Of a DNA stretch of 64,000 nucleotides, positions 51,177-60,032 are shown piece by piece. How positions within the stretch are numbered: position 1 is the first letter of the stretch; each line of letters opens with the position of its first letter. This DNA is from Streptomyces candidus. Lineage in GTDB: Bacteria > Actinomycetota > Actinomycetes > Streptomycetales > Streptomycetaceae. A model generated the notes under the pieces. The model was not told where the DNA came from. It saw only the letters and a list, made by a program, of their open reading frames with translations, and made no database searches. The stretch covers positions 434,001 through 498,000 of the forward strand of contig NZ_JACHEM010000003.1 in the NCBI RefSeq assembly GCF_014207445.1, written 5' to 3'. The position numbers and the translations under genes are program-made.

Positions 51177-51989
51177 TCAGGACCGGGCGATCGGTGCCTG
51201 GAGTTCCGTCACCCAGTCGTTCTGGTCCGCCGGGCACTCCAGGTTGACCTCGCGGGGGTGGCCGGCGGAGCGGTGGCCGTGGGCGTCGATCCAGCGGCCC
51301 AGCGTCTGCACCGGCGTCAGGACGGCCGCCATCGGCCCCCGGTGCACAATCGTCGCCGCCGACTCCACGGGCGGCAGGTCCACGACCCGCAACCTGCCGT
51401 CGTCCCGTACGGGAACCGCCACCTGCACGCCCGCGTGGACGAGGATGCCGCTCCCGGGAACGTCCTCGTAGTACGTGACGCCGGGTCCGGACGGGGTGAT
51501 GCCCGCCTCGCCGAGGAGCGCGAAGAGTTCCTCGTACAGCGGCTGGATGACCGCTGCGACGTTGTCGAACCCCGTTGCCAGGCCCCTGAGTTCGGCGATC
51601 CGGATGCTCGGCAGGCTCTTCACGACGACATCGTTCGTGGGCATGTGCCCCTCGCTCTCGATCGACCGGAGCCTCGCCTCGACCTGCGTCAGCCTGTCCG
51701 CCGCCGCCGTCATCGCCGCCTCCAGCTCGGCCTGCCGCAGCCGCAGCATGGCGCGCAGTTCCTCGACGGTGACCTTCTCGTCCAGGATCTCCCGGACCTG
51801 CGACAGGGTGAAGCCGAGGTCCTTCAGCGCGATGACCCGGTTGAGACGGGCGAGCTGGGCGGCGGTGTAGTGCCGGTAGCCGGTGGCGGGGTCGACCCGG
51901 GCGGGGTGCAGCAGGCCGGTCGCGTCGTAGTGACGCAGCATCCGGACCGACACCCGCCCGAGCCGGGCGAAGTCTCCGATGGTGAACAT
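51177..51989 (-). CDS. MerR family regulator with GyrI-like effector domain
   Basis: The 270-residue protein has a MerR DNA-binding domain (FTIGDFARLGRVSVRMLRHYDATGLL, TGYRHYTAAQLARLNRVIALKDLGFTL), a coiled coil (~90-115), then a GyrI/BmrR-like effector-binding domain (SIRIAELRGLATGFDNVAAVIQPLYEELF, YYEDVPGSGILVHAGVQV, AAVLTPVQTLGRWIDAHGH). GGAGA lies eight bases before ATG 51989. Such proteins sense cationic drugs or small ligands. No obvious target gene adjoins. Confidence 0.92.
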   Translation of the reverse strand: MFTIGDFARLGRVSVRMLRHYDATGLLHPARVDPATGYRHYTAAQLARLNRVIALKDLGFTLSQVREILDEKVTVEELRAMLRLRQAELEAAMTAAADRLTQVEARLRSIESEGHMPTNDVVVKSLPSIRIAELRGLATGFDNVAAVIQPLYEELFALLGEAGITPSGPGVTYYEDVPGSGILVHAGVQVAVPVRDDGRLRVVDLPPVESAATIVHRGPMAAVLTPVQTLGRWIDAHGHRSAGHPREVNLECPADQNDWVTELQAPIARS

Positions 51990-52158
51990 GATGTCTCCGA
52001 GCTGACCGCCTGACACGGTGTGAGAGTCAAGCCGCCGGGCAGGTCCGGCCCTCGGTCAAGAGGGCGCGGGGGTGGCCGACTTCGAGCCGTTGCCGCCGAC
52101 CGTGCCGGTAGGAGGCCAACGTGCCGGTAGGTGAGGGCGGGCCGCGGAGCCTTTCCGC

Positions 52159-52737
52159 TCACCGCTGTCGCAGCTGTTCCCATTGCCCGTGGGTCAGCTC
52201 GTACTCGACCTCGCCCTGCTCAGAGCCTGCGATGGGGTCCGGCCACTCCCCGGTGAAGTGCCGCAGGAAGGTCAGGCCGGACTTCTCCATCACGCGCCGG
52301 GAGCCGGTGTTCACGGTCATCGTGTTCGCCGTCACCCGCTCCGTGCCGAGGTCCGTGAAGCCCTTGTCGATCAGTGCGCGCGAACCCTCCGTCGCGTAAC
52401 CGCGGCCCCAGGAGGTCTTGTTGAGCCGGTAGCCCAGCTCCACGACGGTGGCGTCGTCGTCCGACAGCGGCCGGAACTCGAACCAGCCGAGGAAGGCCCC
52501 GGTGGCCCGCTCCTCGGCCGCCCAGAACCCGCGCTCGCCCGTGCACGGATGGGTGTGCAACAGGCGGGGGAGTGAGCGGCTGCGGATCGTCTCGCGGGCG
52601 GTGGGTTCGCCGCCGTTGATGAAGCGCATCACGGCGGGATCGTTGTCGAGGGCGACGAGGTGGTCGAGGTCGGCCTCGGTGTCCGTGAAGGGCCGCAGGA
52701 CGAGGCGGTCGGTCGTCAGGAAGGGCACGGTCTGCAT
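52159..52737 (-). CDS. GNAT acetyltransferase, RimJ/RimL type
   Basis: The 192-residue protein opens LTTDRLVLRPFTDTEADLDHL, and has the acetyl-CoA segment VVELGYRLNKTSWGRGYATEG followed by helix A3 and VTANTMTVNTGSRRVMEKSGLTF, the standard signatures of RimJ/RimL-like N-acetyltransferases. It transfers acetyl to an amine of a protein or small molecule. The target is unknown. It reads in the same direction as the lipoprotein gene upstream, with a 121-base gap. Confidence 0.9.
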   Translation of the reverse strand: MQTVPFLTTDRLVLRPFTDTEADLDHLVALDNDPAVMRFINGGEPTARETIRSRSLPRLLHTHPCTGERGFWAAEERATGAFLGWFEFRPLSDDDATVVELGYRLNKTSWGRGYATEGSRALIDKGFTDLGTERVTANTMTVNTGSRRVMEKSGLTFLRHFTGEWPDPIAGSEQGEVEYELTHGQWEQLRQR

Positions 52738-52858
52738 ACGGCGATCCTCGCGGGAGCGAAGAGGGGAGGCCAGTGGATTCGGGTACGAGGGTGAAGCGGG
52801 GGCCGGGGGAGGAGCGGGGGCCGGGGGAGGCGCGGGCCGCGGGTGCGAGGGCCGGGTG

Positions 52859-53497
52859 CTACTGGCCTCCCGCCAGCGCCTTCTCGACGCGCTTCGCCTG
52901 GTCCTCCGCGAAGTGTTGCAGGCCCTCCGCGTCCTCGCTCCGGTACTCCTGCGAGATCGCGACCACCGTCGTACCGACCCGGAAGTGGATGACGCGCAGA
53001 GCGTTGGTGTCGTCCTCGCCGGCCTTCACATAGGTGTACGCGTTCCCGACCGGGGGCCCGTCCTCCCGGCGCGCGTCGTCCGCGAGTTCGGTCTGCCGGG
53101 TGTACCCGGTGACCGCCGCGTCCTTGCTGCCGTACGCCTTGACGCTCGTACCGACCAGCGCCCCCGAGCTGTCCGTGTAGTTGCCGACGCCCTCGAAGGT
53201 CAGGCCCTCGCACGGGCCCTCGCAGGAGGCGGGCTGTGCCGTGATGCCGCCGTTGTCGCCCTCGGCGTCCTCCGTCCAGCCCGTGGGCAGGTCCTCGCCG
53301 CGGAGGAGGACGGCGGCGAGTGCCTTGGCGTCCTTGAAAGACGTGGCAGGGTCGGGGAGGTGGGGCTGTTCCGACTGGAGCTGGGAGCCGCCCTTGCCGT
53401 CCTCGGCGCCGGGCTCGTCGGATGTACCGCTGCATGCCGACATGGCCAGCAGGAGGGCTGCCGTCGCCGTGCCCACCCAGATTCGCCGGGAGCCCAT
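52859..53497 (-). CDS. Putative lipoprotein, 212 residues
   Basis: A signal peptide ends in lipobox AMSAC, followed by a Gly/Glu/Ser linker and a domain (DAKALAAVLLRGEDLPTGWTE, CEGPCEGLTFEGVGNY, VIHFRVGTTVVAISQEYRSEDAEGLQHFAEDQAKRV) resembling sensor or PknH-like external domains of actinobacterial lipoproteins. ATG 53497 with AGAGG upstream is chosen over GTG 53500. It is divergent from the DUF1707 gene. Confidence 0.8.
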   Translation of the reverse strand: MGSRRIWVGTATAALLLAMSACSGTSDEPGAEDGKGGSQLQSEQPHLPDPATSFKDAKALAAVLLRGEDLPTGWTEDAEGDNGGITAQPASCEGPCEGLTFEGVGNYTDSSGALVGTSVKAYGSKDAAVTGYTRQTELADDARREDGPPVGNAYTYVKAGEDDTNALRVIHFRVGTTVVAISQEYRSEDAEGLQHFAEDQAKRVEKALAGGQ

Positions 53498-53592
53498 CAC
53501 ACGTACCTCTTCATCTCTGCCTCACATGCGTACAACGGGCAACCTACACAGGTGTCGGCCACCCCGTGCGACGGCTTCGTATCATCGGACGC

Positions 53593-54207
53593 ATGACTGC
53601 CGAGTCCGCAGGTACCCCCGCGCGTCGCCGTCCGTTGCGCGCTTCCGACGCCGACCGCGACGCCACCGTCGAACTGCTGAGGGAGGCGGCCGCCGAGGGC
53701 CGGCTCGACCTCGACGAACTGGACGAGCGGCTGGAAGCGGCCCTCACCGCCAAGACCGTCGCCGAACTCGGGCCGCTCACCGAAGACCTGGTACCGGACG
53801 GGCCGCCGGGCGGCGCCCTGGTCGCGGCCGACCCGCTGGTCCTCAAGGGCGGCGTCCACGGCGTCTCGCGGGTCGGCGGCTGGAACGTCCCGTCGAAGAT
53901 CGTCGCGCGCGGCGGCATGGGCGGCGTCAAGCTCGACTTCACCCGCACCCGAGTGCGGCTGGCGGAGGTCGAGGTGGAGGTCTACGGAGAGATGGCGGGG
54001 GTCACCGTCGTCGTCCCCGAGGGCTGGGCCGTGGACAGCGACGGCGTCGACCCGGGCCTGGGCGGCATGCGGAACAAGGTCACGGGAGAACGCCGTCCCG
54101 GCACCCCCTTGATCCGGCTCGTCGGCGCGGGCGGCGCGGCAGGTGTGACCGCCCGCCACCCGGGCCCCTGGGAACGGCGGAAGCTGCGCAAGCAGCTGGG
54201 TAGTTGA
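53593..54207 (+). CDS. DUF1707 (SHOCT-like) domain protein
   Basis: The 204-residue protein has an N-terminal DUF1707 domain (RASDADRDATVELLREAAAEGRLDLDELDERLEAAL..AKTVAEL), a linker, and a C-terminal beta-rich part (GGVHGVSRVGGWNVPSKIVARGGMGGVKLDFTRTRV, EVEVYGEMAGVTVVVPEGWAV) like the LiaF/cell-wall-stress-response C-terminal domain. It ends basic. ATG 53593 has no ribosome site, so the transcript may be leaderless. Probably membrane- or envelope-associated regulation; not proven. Confidence 0.85.
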   Translation: MTAESAGTPARRRPLRASDADRDATVELLREAAAEGRLDLDELDERLEAALTAKTVAELGPLTEDLVPDGPPGGALVAADPLVLKGGVHGVSRVGGWNVPSKIVARGGMGGVKLDFTRTRVRLAEVEVEVYGEMAGVTVVVPEGWAVDSDGVDPGLGGMRNKVTGERRPGTPLIRLVGAGGAAGVTARHPGPWERRKLRKQLGS

Positions 54208-54234
54208 GGCCGAAGGGCGCGTCGGTGGGCCGGT

Positions 54235-54861
54235 CTACTTGGCCTTGTCCTCCGCCAACGTGTGCGCCACCAGGGCGTTCGCGTGCCCGTGACCCAAGCC
54301 GTGCTCGGACTTCAGCCACGCGACCAGCTCCATGTGCTTGGTCAGCGGCGAGCTGCGGACCATGTCCTGCCACTCGGCGACGGGGCGGCCGTACTTCGCC
54401 TCGATGGAAGGGAAGTAGCTGGCGGGGCCCTTGACGGCCGGCTTGGCGTGTGTGTTCTCGGTCATGGACGCATCCTGGCACCCACCACTGACAACGACCT
54501 CCGGAACGGAATCGATCCTCACCCGGACCCCCAGCCGCACGCCCCACCGGGTCAGAGCCCCTGCCTCCGCCTCCAGTACGTGCCGCGCCCGCAGTCGCGG
54601 CATGCCCAGCCGCCCCGTGGGCATCGTCCGTACCGCCAGTACGCGCAAATCACGTCCCAGGTAGGCAACTTCGAGCGGAAAGCTCATCCCGAACGTGTGG
54701 ACGCTGTGCGCGGGCGTCAGCAGCATCGCCCCCTCGATACCGGACCGGCCGAGAAGGCCGCGTGCGCGGGTGCGACGGGTGGCGGCGATCTCCAGGGGAA
54801 CGGGTGTCGTGTCGGCCCCGACGGTCAGGATTCCGGGAGCCGGTACTTCGGGCGGACGCAT
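54235..54861 (-). CDS. DUF192 protein fused in frame to DUF4287
   Basis: One open frame of 208 residues holds a DUF192 domain (IAATRRTRARGLLGRSGIEGAMLL, HSVHTFGMSFPLEVAYLGRDLRVLAV, ARHVLEAEAG) followed without a stop by a DUF4287 domain (KGPASYFPSIEAKYGRPVAEWQDMVRSS, HMELVAWLKSEHGLGHGHANALVAH). The DUF4287 protein usually stands alone, and an ATG at 54465 with CCAGGA upstream would give it as a 76-residue protein. So either a fusion exists or the upstream gene has lost its stop and both products are made. ATG 54861 has no strong ribosome site. Confidence 0.7.
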   Translation of the reverse strand: MRPPEVPAPGILTVGADTTPVPLEIAATRRTRARGLLGRSGIEGAMLLTPAHSVHTFGMSFPLEVAYLGRDLRVLAVRTMPTGRLGMPRLRARHVLEAEAGALTRWGVRLGVRVRIDSVPEVVVSGGCQDASMTENTHAKPAVKGPASYFPSIEAKYGRPVAEWQDMVRSSPLTKHMELVAWLKSEHGLGHGHANALVAHTLAEDKAK

Positions 54862-55000
54862 GGCGGGAGCGTAGGCGCGCTCGGACGCGGGGGCCAAGGG
54901 GGCGTGGGCTCAGCAGGCGTGTGGCCAAATAGGCGTGGGGCAGGCGGCTATGGGTCCACGGGCCCATGACCACCGCCGCCCCCGGCCCTAGGGTTGACGC

Positions 55001-55960
55001 GTGTCCGTCACCGTCGCCCTGACCACGGCCGCCGTCCTGTGGGGGGCCGCCGCGGGGCTCCTCGTGCCGCGCGCCGCCCACCGGCTCTCCGTCGAGCCCG
55101 ACGAACCCTGGCGCGCCGTCTGCCCCGCCGGACACCCCTTCACCGGGGTCGCCGGGGGCTGGCTGGGCACCGTGCGCTGCGTGGACTGCGTGGGAGCGGC
55201 GAGAGTGGCGGCGGGGCGCGCGCGACCGTCACCTGGGCCCGTTCCGCCCGGCACCCGCAGTGGCCCCCTCCCTCCCGGGGGCCGACCCAGCACCCGGAGT
55301 GGGCCCCTCCCGCCCGGCACCCGCAAGGGCTCCCTCCCGCCCCGCACCCCGCCGGGCGCCCTTCCGCGCGACGCCCCGCCCGCTGCCCCGCCCGACGCCC
55401 CCTGCAGCCCCCCGTACGAGAAGACCCTCCGCTTCGTGCTGCTCGGGGGCATCGTCTGCGGTTCCCTCGCCTTCGCCACCGGCCCCCGGCCCGAACTGGC
55501 CGTGTGGCTGCTGCTCGCACCCTTCGCGCTGCTTCTCGCCGTCGTCGACCGGCGGGTGCACCGGCTGCCGGACGTGCTGACGCTGCCGCTGGCGGGCGCC
55601 GCGGCCGGTCTCCTGGGGGTGGCCGGGCTGCTGCCCGGCGACGGCGGGTCCTGGTTCGGCGCGCTGCTCGGCGGGACCGGTCTCGGCGCCATGTACTTCG
55701 TCCTGTTCCTCATCAATCCGGCCGGTATGGGCTTCGGGGACGTGAAGCTCGCACTGGGCATCGGGACTGTGCTCGGCTGGTACGGCTGGTCCGTCCTCTT
55801 CGCCGGGGCGATGGCCGGGTTCGTCCTGGGGGCGCTGTACGGGCTCGGGCTCATCCTCACGCGGCGCGGCGGGCGCAGGACGGCGATTCCGTTCGGGCCG
55901 TTCATGCTGGCCGGGGCGTGGGCGGGACTGCTGCTGGGGGGCCTGGGGGCGGCAGGCTGA
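55001..55960 (+). CDS. Type IV prepilin peptidase (A24) with Pro-rich insert
   Basis: The 319-residue protein has the two catalytic aspartates of the A24 family: D183 in LAVVDRRVHRLPD and D247 in GMGFGDVKL, with about seven membrane helices. The N-terminal cytoplasmic region keeps C41 and C60-x2-C63 of the zinc/methylase part. Residues 73-136 are an unusual Pro/Gly/Arg-rich insert with repeated GPLPPGTR units. It should process the Flp prepilin and TadE-like proteins of the locus at 25880-38301, which has no peptidase of its own. Start GTG 55001 has a weak site. Confidence 0.88.
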   Translation: MSVTVALTTAAVLWGAAAGLLVPRAAHRLSVEPDEPWRAVCPAGHPFTGVAGGWLGTVRCVDCVGAARVAAGRARPSPGPVPPGTRSGPLPPGGRPSTRSGPLPPGTRKGSLPPRTPPGALPRDAPPAAPPDAPCSPPYEKTLRFVLLGGIVCGSLAFATGPRPELAVWLLLAPFALLLAVVDRRVHRLPDVLTLPLAGAAAGLLGVAGLLPGDGGSWFGALLGGTGLGAMYFVLFLINPAGMGFGDVKLALGIGTVLGWYGWSVLFAGAMAGFVLGALYGLGLILTRRGGRRTAIPFGPFMLAGAWAGLLLGGLGAAG

Positions 55961-56195
55961 AAGTCGACAGAGAGCCCGGGGGACGCGTGCGGCGGAAGTC
56001 TCCGCGAGGGGGCGAACCGCGGCCATTCGTGAGAAATTGCGAAGGAGGGTCGGCCCCGGGGCGTCGGCGGGCGGCCTCGGCCGCCGTGCACGCGCCGCAT
56101 GCGCCGTACGCGTCGCATCCGCGGCACCCGCTCTGCGCCCCTCTTCCGCGACCATCCCGAGTGCCCCCGAGTTCCACCGAGTGGAGTGAGAGTTC

Positions 56196-57305
56196 ATGAC
56201 TGACGAGGACGAGTCGGACCTGCTCGCCGAACTGCGCCGCCCCCGCCCCTACCCGGCGGTCTCCGTCACCCTTCCCACCCACCGCCACCGGCCGGAGAAC
56301 CAGCAGGACCACATCCGGCTGCGCAACCTCCTCGGTGAGGTCGAGAAGCGGCTGGCCGACGACCCGGAGGTGAGCCGCGAGCAGGCCGCCGCCGTCGTGC
56401 GGCAGCTGACCGAAGCCGTCGACGAGCTGGACCCGGAGCACTTCCTGGAAGGCCTGGTGCTGTTCGCCGCCGCCGACGAGGCCCGTACGTACCTGGTCAG
56501 CGCGGAGGTGCCCGAGCGCATCGTGATCGGCGACTCGTACCTGACCCGCAACCTGGTGGCCGCCTCCGCGCGGCAGATCCCGTACCTCGCGCTGATCCTC
56601 AGCACCGGGGAAGTGCGGCTGTGGCACGGCGTCGGGTACGAACTGCACGAACTCGACCACGACGAGGCGGGCTTCCCGGTCGTCTCCTCCGGCGCGGAAC
56701 GCGACGGCGCGCCCACCAGGAGCGGCGACCACGCCGCCGAACAGGACTTCCGCAACATGCTCGCCGAAGCCGACCGCAAGCTCACCCCGCTGCTCCAGGA
56801 AGCGGCGCTTCCGGTGGTGCTCGTCGGGCTGCGGCAGCACATCGCCACCTTCCGCGAGCTGTCCCGGCACGGGGCGGTGCTGGCGACGGACCTGGAGGTG
56901 GGCGGACTGCTCCAGACGACTGCTGCCGAACTCGTCGAGCAGCTCGCCCCGGCGCGGTCCGCGCTCGCCGCCATCGACGCCGAGGAGGCGTTGAAGGCGC
57001 TGGACGCGGCACGCAGCGGGCGGCGCTACTCCGCCGGCGTCCAGGACTGCTGGCAGACGGCCCGCGAGGGGCGGATCGGGCACCTGGTGGTGGAGGAGAC
57101 GTTCCGGGTCTCCGCGCGGCCGGAAGAGGTCGAAGGGGCCCCACGGGCCTCCCTGGTCCTGACCGGGCCCGACTCCGAAGGGGCCGAGGACGACATCGTG
57201 GACTCGCTGGTCGAGCTGGTGCTGGAGGCGGACGGCGACGTGACGTTCGTACCGGAGGGCGCGCTGGGCGAGGCCGGGGGGATCGCGGCGGCCCTGCGCT
57301 ACTGA
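56196..57305 (+). CDS. baeRF (bacterial eRF1-like) family protein
   Basis: The 369-residue protein has a three-part layout and segments (PAVSVTLPTHRHRPENQQD, LEGLVLFAAADEARTYLV, RQIPYLALILSTGEVRLWHGVG, PVVLVGLRQHIATFRELS) seen in actinobacterial baeRF-type proteins related to archaeal and eukaryotic release factor 1. These are thought to act at stalled ribosomes; the function of this subgroup is not settled. GTGGAGTGAGAG precedes ATG 56196. Confidence 0.65.
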   Translation: MTDEDESDLLAELRRPRPYPAVSVTLPTHRHRPENQQDHIRLRNLLGEVEKRLADDPEVSREQAAAVVRQLTEAVDELDPEHFLEGLVLFAAADEARTYLVSAEVPERIVIGDSYLTRNLVAASARQIPYLALILSTGEVRLWHGVGYELHELDHDEAGFPVVSSGAERDGAPTRSGDHAAEQDFRNMLAEADRKLTPLLQEAALPVVLVGLRQHIATFRELSRHGAVLATDLEVGGLLQTTAAELVEQLAPARSALAAIDAEEALKALDAARSGRRYSAGVQDCWQTAREGRIGHLVVEETFRVSARPEEVEGAPRASLVLTGPDSEGAEDDIVDSLVELVLEADGDVTFVPEGALGEAGGIAAALRY

Positions 57306-57340
57306 GCCGGGCGCGGGAACGGTCCGGCGTGGGCGCCGCA

Positions 57341-57384
57341 GCCGCCGGGCACGGGTGCCGGAGCCGCCGGGCACGGGTGCCTGA
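57341..57384. repeat. Tandem 22-bp duplication
   Basis: GCCGCCGGGCACGGGTGCC plus GGA (57341-57362) is followed directly by the same unit ending TGA (57363-57384). It lies 36 bases after the baeRF gene; the remaining bases to 57576 show no gene. Confidence 0.75.
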
Positions 57385-57576
57385 GCCGGCGGGCGGGGCG
57401 GAAATCCCCGAGCGGGAGCAGAAACGTCAATCCCGCGACGTTGGCGACACCCCCGACGGGTGGAAGTCCGACCGCCCGCCCGAGCGGCCGAAAGGCGCCC
57501 GGATGCCAGCTGCCACAAGGGATTCCGCCCCTTGCGGGGTGCACACCGGCAACTCCGGAGAGTAATTATTCGGCGT

Positions 57577-57666
57577 CCTGGTGCGCAGCATCACTTACGA
57601 AGGGTTATGGTGGAAACCCCCCCTCGGGCCGGTCCGTATCCCCCCCACGGACCGGCCCGTTTTTTG
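57577..57666 (+). ncRNA. 6C small RNA
   Basis: Two runs of seven cytosines lie at 57617-57623 and 57640-57646. The second run is in the loop of a 13-bp hairpin (CGGGCCGGTCCGT with ACGGACCGGCCCG) followed by TTTTTT, a real intrinsic terminator. Paired C-run loops and the terminal stem are the hallmark of the actinobacterial 6C RNA, which pairs with G-rich sites of target mRNAs. The place next to an aldo/keto reductase gene is as I recall it in S. coelicolor. The 5' end is approximate. Confidence 0.8.
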
Positions 57667-57749
57667 TCTCCGTTCGGCGCCCCACGGTTCCGAAAGGACC
57701 CGTAACGCGCCGAACGTCCCTTCCCACGCAGCCGCACCCCCCGGGCGTG

Positions 57750-58790
57750 TCAGCCCCGGTCGGCCCAGATGTTCGTGCCGGGCGTGGACACCGCGAAGGA
57801 GTCGATCTCCTTCAGCTCCGCGTCCGTGAGCGCCGGAGCCCCGAGCGCCGCCACGTTCTCCTCCAGCTGCTTCACGCTGGACGCCCCGATGAGCGCCGAC
57901 GTCATCCGCTCGTCCCGCAGCACCCACGACAGCGCGAGCTGCGCGAGGGACTGGCCACGCCGCGAGGCGATGTCGTTCAGGCCGTTGAGACGGCGCAGGA
58001 CCTCCTCGCTCAGCAGACCCGGGTCCAGGGACTTGCCCTGGGTGGCACGTGAGCCCTCCGGGATGCCCTTCAGGTACTTGTTCGTCAGCAGGCCCTGCGC
58101 CAGCGGCACGAACGAGATGCAGCCCATGCCCGCCTCCTCCAGGGTGTCGAGCAGGCCGTCGTCCTCCGTCCAGCGGTTGATCATCGAGTACGAGGGCTGG
58201 TGGATGAGCGGGCGCACCCCCATCTCACGCAGCAGCCGCGCGGCCTCTGCGGTCTGCTCGCTGTTGTACGACGAGACGCCCACGTACAGCGCCTTGCCCT
58301 GCTGGACGGCCGATGCGAGCGCTCCCATGGTCTCCTCAAGAGGAGTGTCCGGGTCGAAGCGGTGCGAGTAGAAGATGTCGACGTAGTCGAGACCCATGCG
58401 GTTCAGCGACGCGTCCAGTGAGGACAGCAGGTACTTGCGGGAGCCCCACTCGCCGTACGGGCCGGGGTGCATCCCGTAACCCGCCTTCGTCGAGACGAGC
58501 AACTCGTCGCGGTACGGCGCGAAGTCCTGCGCGAAGATCTTGCCGAAGTTGGACTCCGCCGAGCCGGCCGGCGGGCCGTAGTTGTTCGCCAGGTCGAAGT
58601 GGGTCACACCCAGGTCGAAGGCGCGGCGCAGGATGGCGCGCTGCGAGTCGAGGCTGCGGTCGTCGCCGAAGTTGTGCCACAGGCCCAGCGAGACGGCCGG
58701 GAGCTTGAGGCCGCTGCGGCCGGAGCGCCGGTACTGCATCGTGTCGTAGCGGTCGTCGGATGCGCGGTAGTGCAGAGAGTCGTCAGTCAC
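57750..58790 (-). CDS. Aldo/keto reductase, YghZ/L-glyceraldehyde-3-phosphate reductase type
   Basis: The 346-residue protein starts at GTG 58790 with a near-perfect GGGAGGTGATC site. It has the AKR catalytic set: D in THFDLANNYG, Y in the same motif, K in LLVSTKAGYG and H in IFYSHRFDP, plus the NADPH-binding ALIGASSVKQLEEN. Length equals E. coli YghZ (346). It should reduce small aldehydes including methylglyoxal. It ends 83 bases from the 6C RNA terminator. Confidence 0.92.
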   Translation of the reverse strand: MTDDSLHYRASDDRYDTMQYRRSGRSGLKLPAVSLGLWHNFGDDRSLDSQRAILRRAFDLGVTHFDLANNYGPPAGSAESNFGKIFAQDFAPYRDELLVSTKAGYGMHPGPYGEWGSRKYLLSSLDASLNRMGLDYVDIFYSHRFDPDTPLEETMGALASAVQQGKALYVGVSSYNSEQTAEAARLLREMGVRPLIHQPSYSMINRWTEDDGLLDTLEEAGMGCISFVPLAQGLLTNKYLKGIPEGSRATQGKSLDPGLLSEEVLRRLNGLNDIASRRGQSLAQLALSWVLRDERMTSALIGASSVKQLEENVAALGAPALTDAELKEIDSFAVSTPGTNIWADRG

Positions 58791-58954
58791 GATCACCTCC
58801 CTATCACGTACGCACTTGTGACAGACCGGGTTGGGCCGCCGGGACCCGCGCGCAGTAATGTGACGCGCTCGGGCCCCCGGAAAACAGCACCGGAGCACAT
58901 ACCGGCCGACCCCCAGAGGTCCGGGCGCCCGGGAAGACGAGAGGGTGGAACGCT

Positions 58955-59716
58955 GTGAACCTGCGCGACCTGGTGTATCGGCTGTACGCACGCCGCGTGG
59001 AGGGCCGTCTCGACCACGCCCAGGTGCCCAAGCACATCGGCGTCATCCTCGACGGCAACAGACGATGGGCGAAGGCAGCCGGCGGCACCACGGAGCAGGG
59101 GCACAAGGCCGGCGCGAGCAAGATCCAGGAACTTCTCGGCTGGTGCGCGGAGACGGACGTCGAGGTCGTCACCCTGTGGATGCTCTCCACCGAGAACCTC
59201 GACCGGCCCGAGGCCGAACTCACCCCCCTGCTCTCCATCATCGAGGGCGCCGTCAAGGCTCTCGCCGCCGACGGCCGCTGGCGGGTCCACCACGTCGGCA
59301 CCATGGACATCCTCCCCGCCCGAACGCAGGGTGTACTGAAGGAGGCCGAGCAGTCGACGGCGGACAACAAGGGAATACTGGTCAACGTCGCCGTGGGCTA
59401 CGGCGGCCGCCAGGAAATCGCCGACGCCGTCCGCTCGCTGCTCCTCGAACACGCCGACAAGGGGACCTCCTTCGAGGAACTCGCCGAGATCGTCGACGTC
59501 GAGCACATCTCGGAACACCTCTACACCCGCGGCCAGCCCGACCCGGACCTCGTCATCCGCACCAGCGGTGAGCAGCGGTTGTCCGGTTTCATGCTGTGGC
59601 AGAGCGCTCATTCGGAGTACTACTTCTGCGAGGTCTTCTGGCCCGCCTTCCGCAAGGTCGACTTCCTGCGCGCCCTGCGCGACTACGCGGCCAGGCACCG
59701 GCGTTACGGTTCCTGA
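58955..59716 (+). CDS. uppS: Isoprenyl transferase (cis-prenyltransferase, UppS family)
   Basis: The 253-residue protein has all family signatures: HIGVILDGNRRWAK (catalytic D33), GGRQEI, and RTSGEQRLSGFMLWQSAHSEYYF. It condenses isopentenyl diphosphates on an allylic primer to make polyprenyl carriers for the cell wall. The N-terminal VYRLYARRVEG helix is typical of Streptomyces homologues, of which there are usually two, so this may be the medium- or long-chain copy. Start GTG 58955 follows GAGGGTGG. Confidence 0.94.
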   Translation: MNLRDLVYRLYARRVEGRLDHAQVPKHIGVILDGNRRWAKAAGGTTEQGHKAGASKIQELLGWCAETDVEVVTLWMLSTENLDRPEAELTPLLSIIEGAVKALAADGRWRVHHVGTMDILPARTQGVLKEAEQSTADNKGILVNVAVGYGGRQEIADAVRSLLLEHADKGTSFEELAEIVDVEHISEHLYTRGQPDPDLVIRTSGEQRLSGFMLWQSAHSEYYFCEVFWPAFRKVDFLRALRDYAARHRRYGS

Positions 59717-59742
59717 CCGCTGCCCGTACCCCCTCGGCGTAC

Positions 59743-59804
59743 CGAACATGCGCGAAGAGACGTCATATGCCTTGGCCATGACCAGGCATGGCCGCGCATG
59801 TTCG
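59743..59804. repeat. Nested inverted repeat between uppS and the PhoH gene
   Basis: CGAACATGCGCG (59743-59754) pairs perfectly with CGCGCATGTTCG (59793-59804); inside it ATGCCT (59767) pairs with AGGCAT (59784). TACCCCCTC flanks it on both sides (59727 and 59811). It may terminate the uppS transcript. The rest of the 59717-60032 gap shows no gene. Confidence 0.65.
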
Positions 59805-60032
59805 AGGGAATACCCCCTCCAGGTCGGCGTCCGGTCCACGGACGCCGCATCTCAGCGGACGGCTCGATGCCGCCCGCCCGGGAGGCCCTTTGCACCAGGA
59901 CGACCACGCCAGAAATGACGCGGTAGTGGTGGCAAGGGCCGGTCACCGGCCCGCGCAGAGCGGCCGGAACCGGTCCCTTCCGCCCGCGACGTCGTCGCAC
60001 CCCGACCTCAGTCCGAGGGGGTACGTCCTTCC

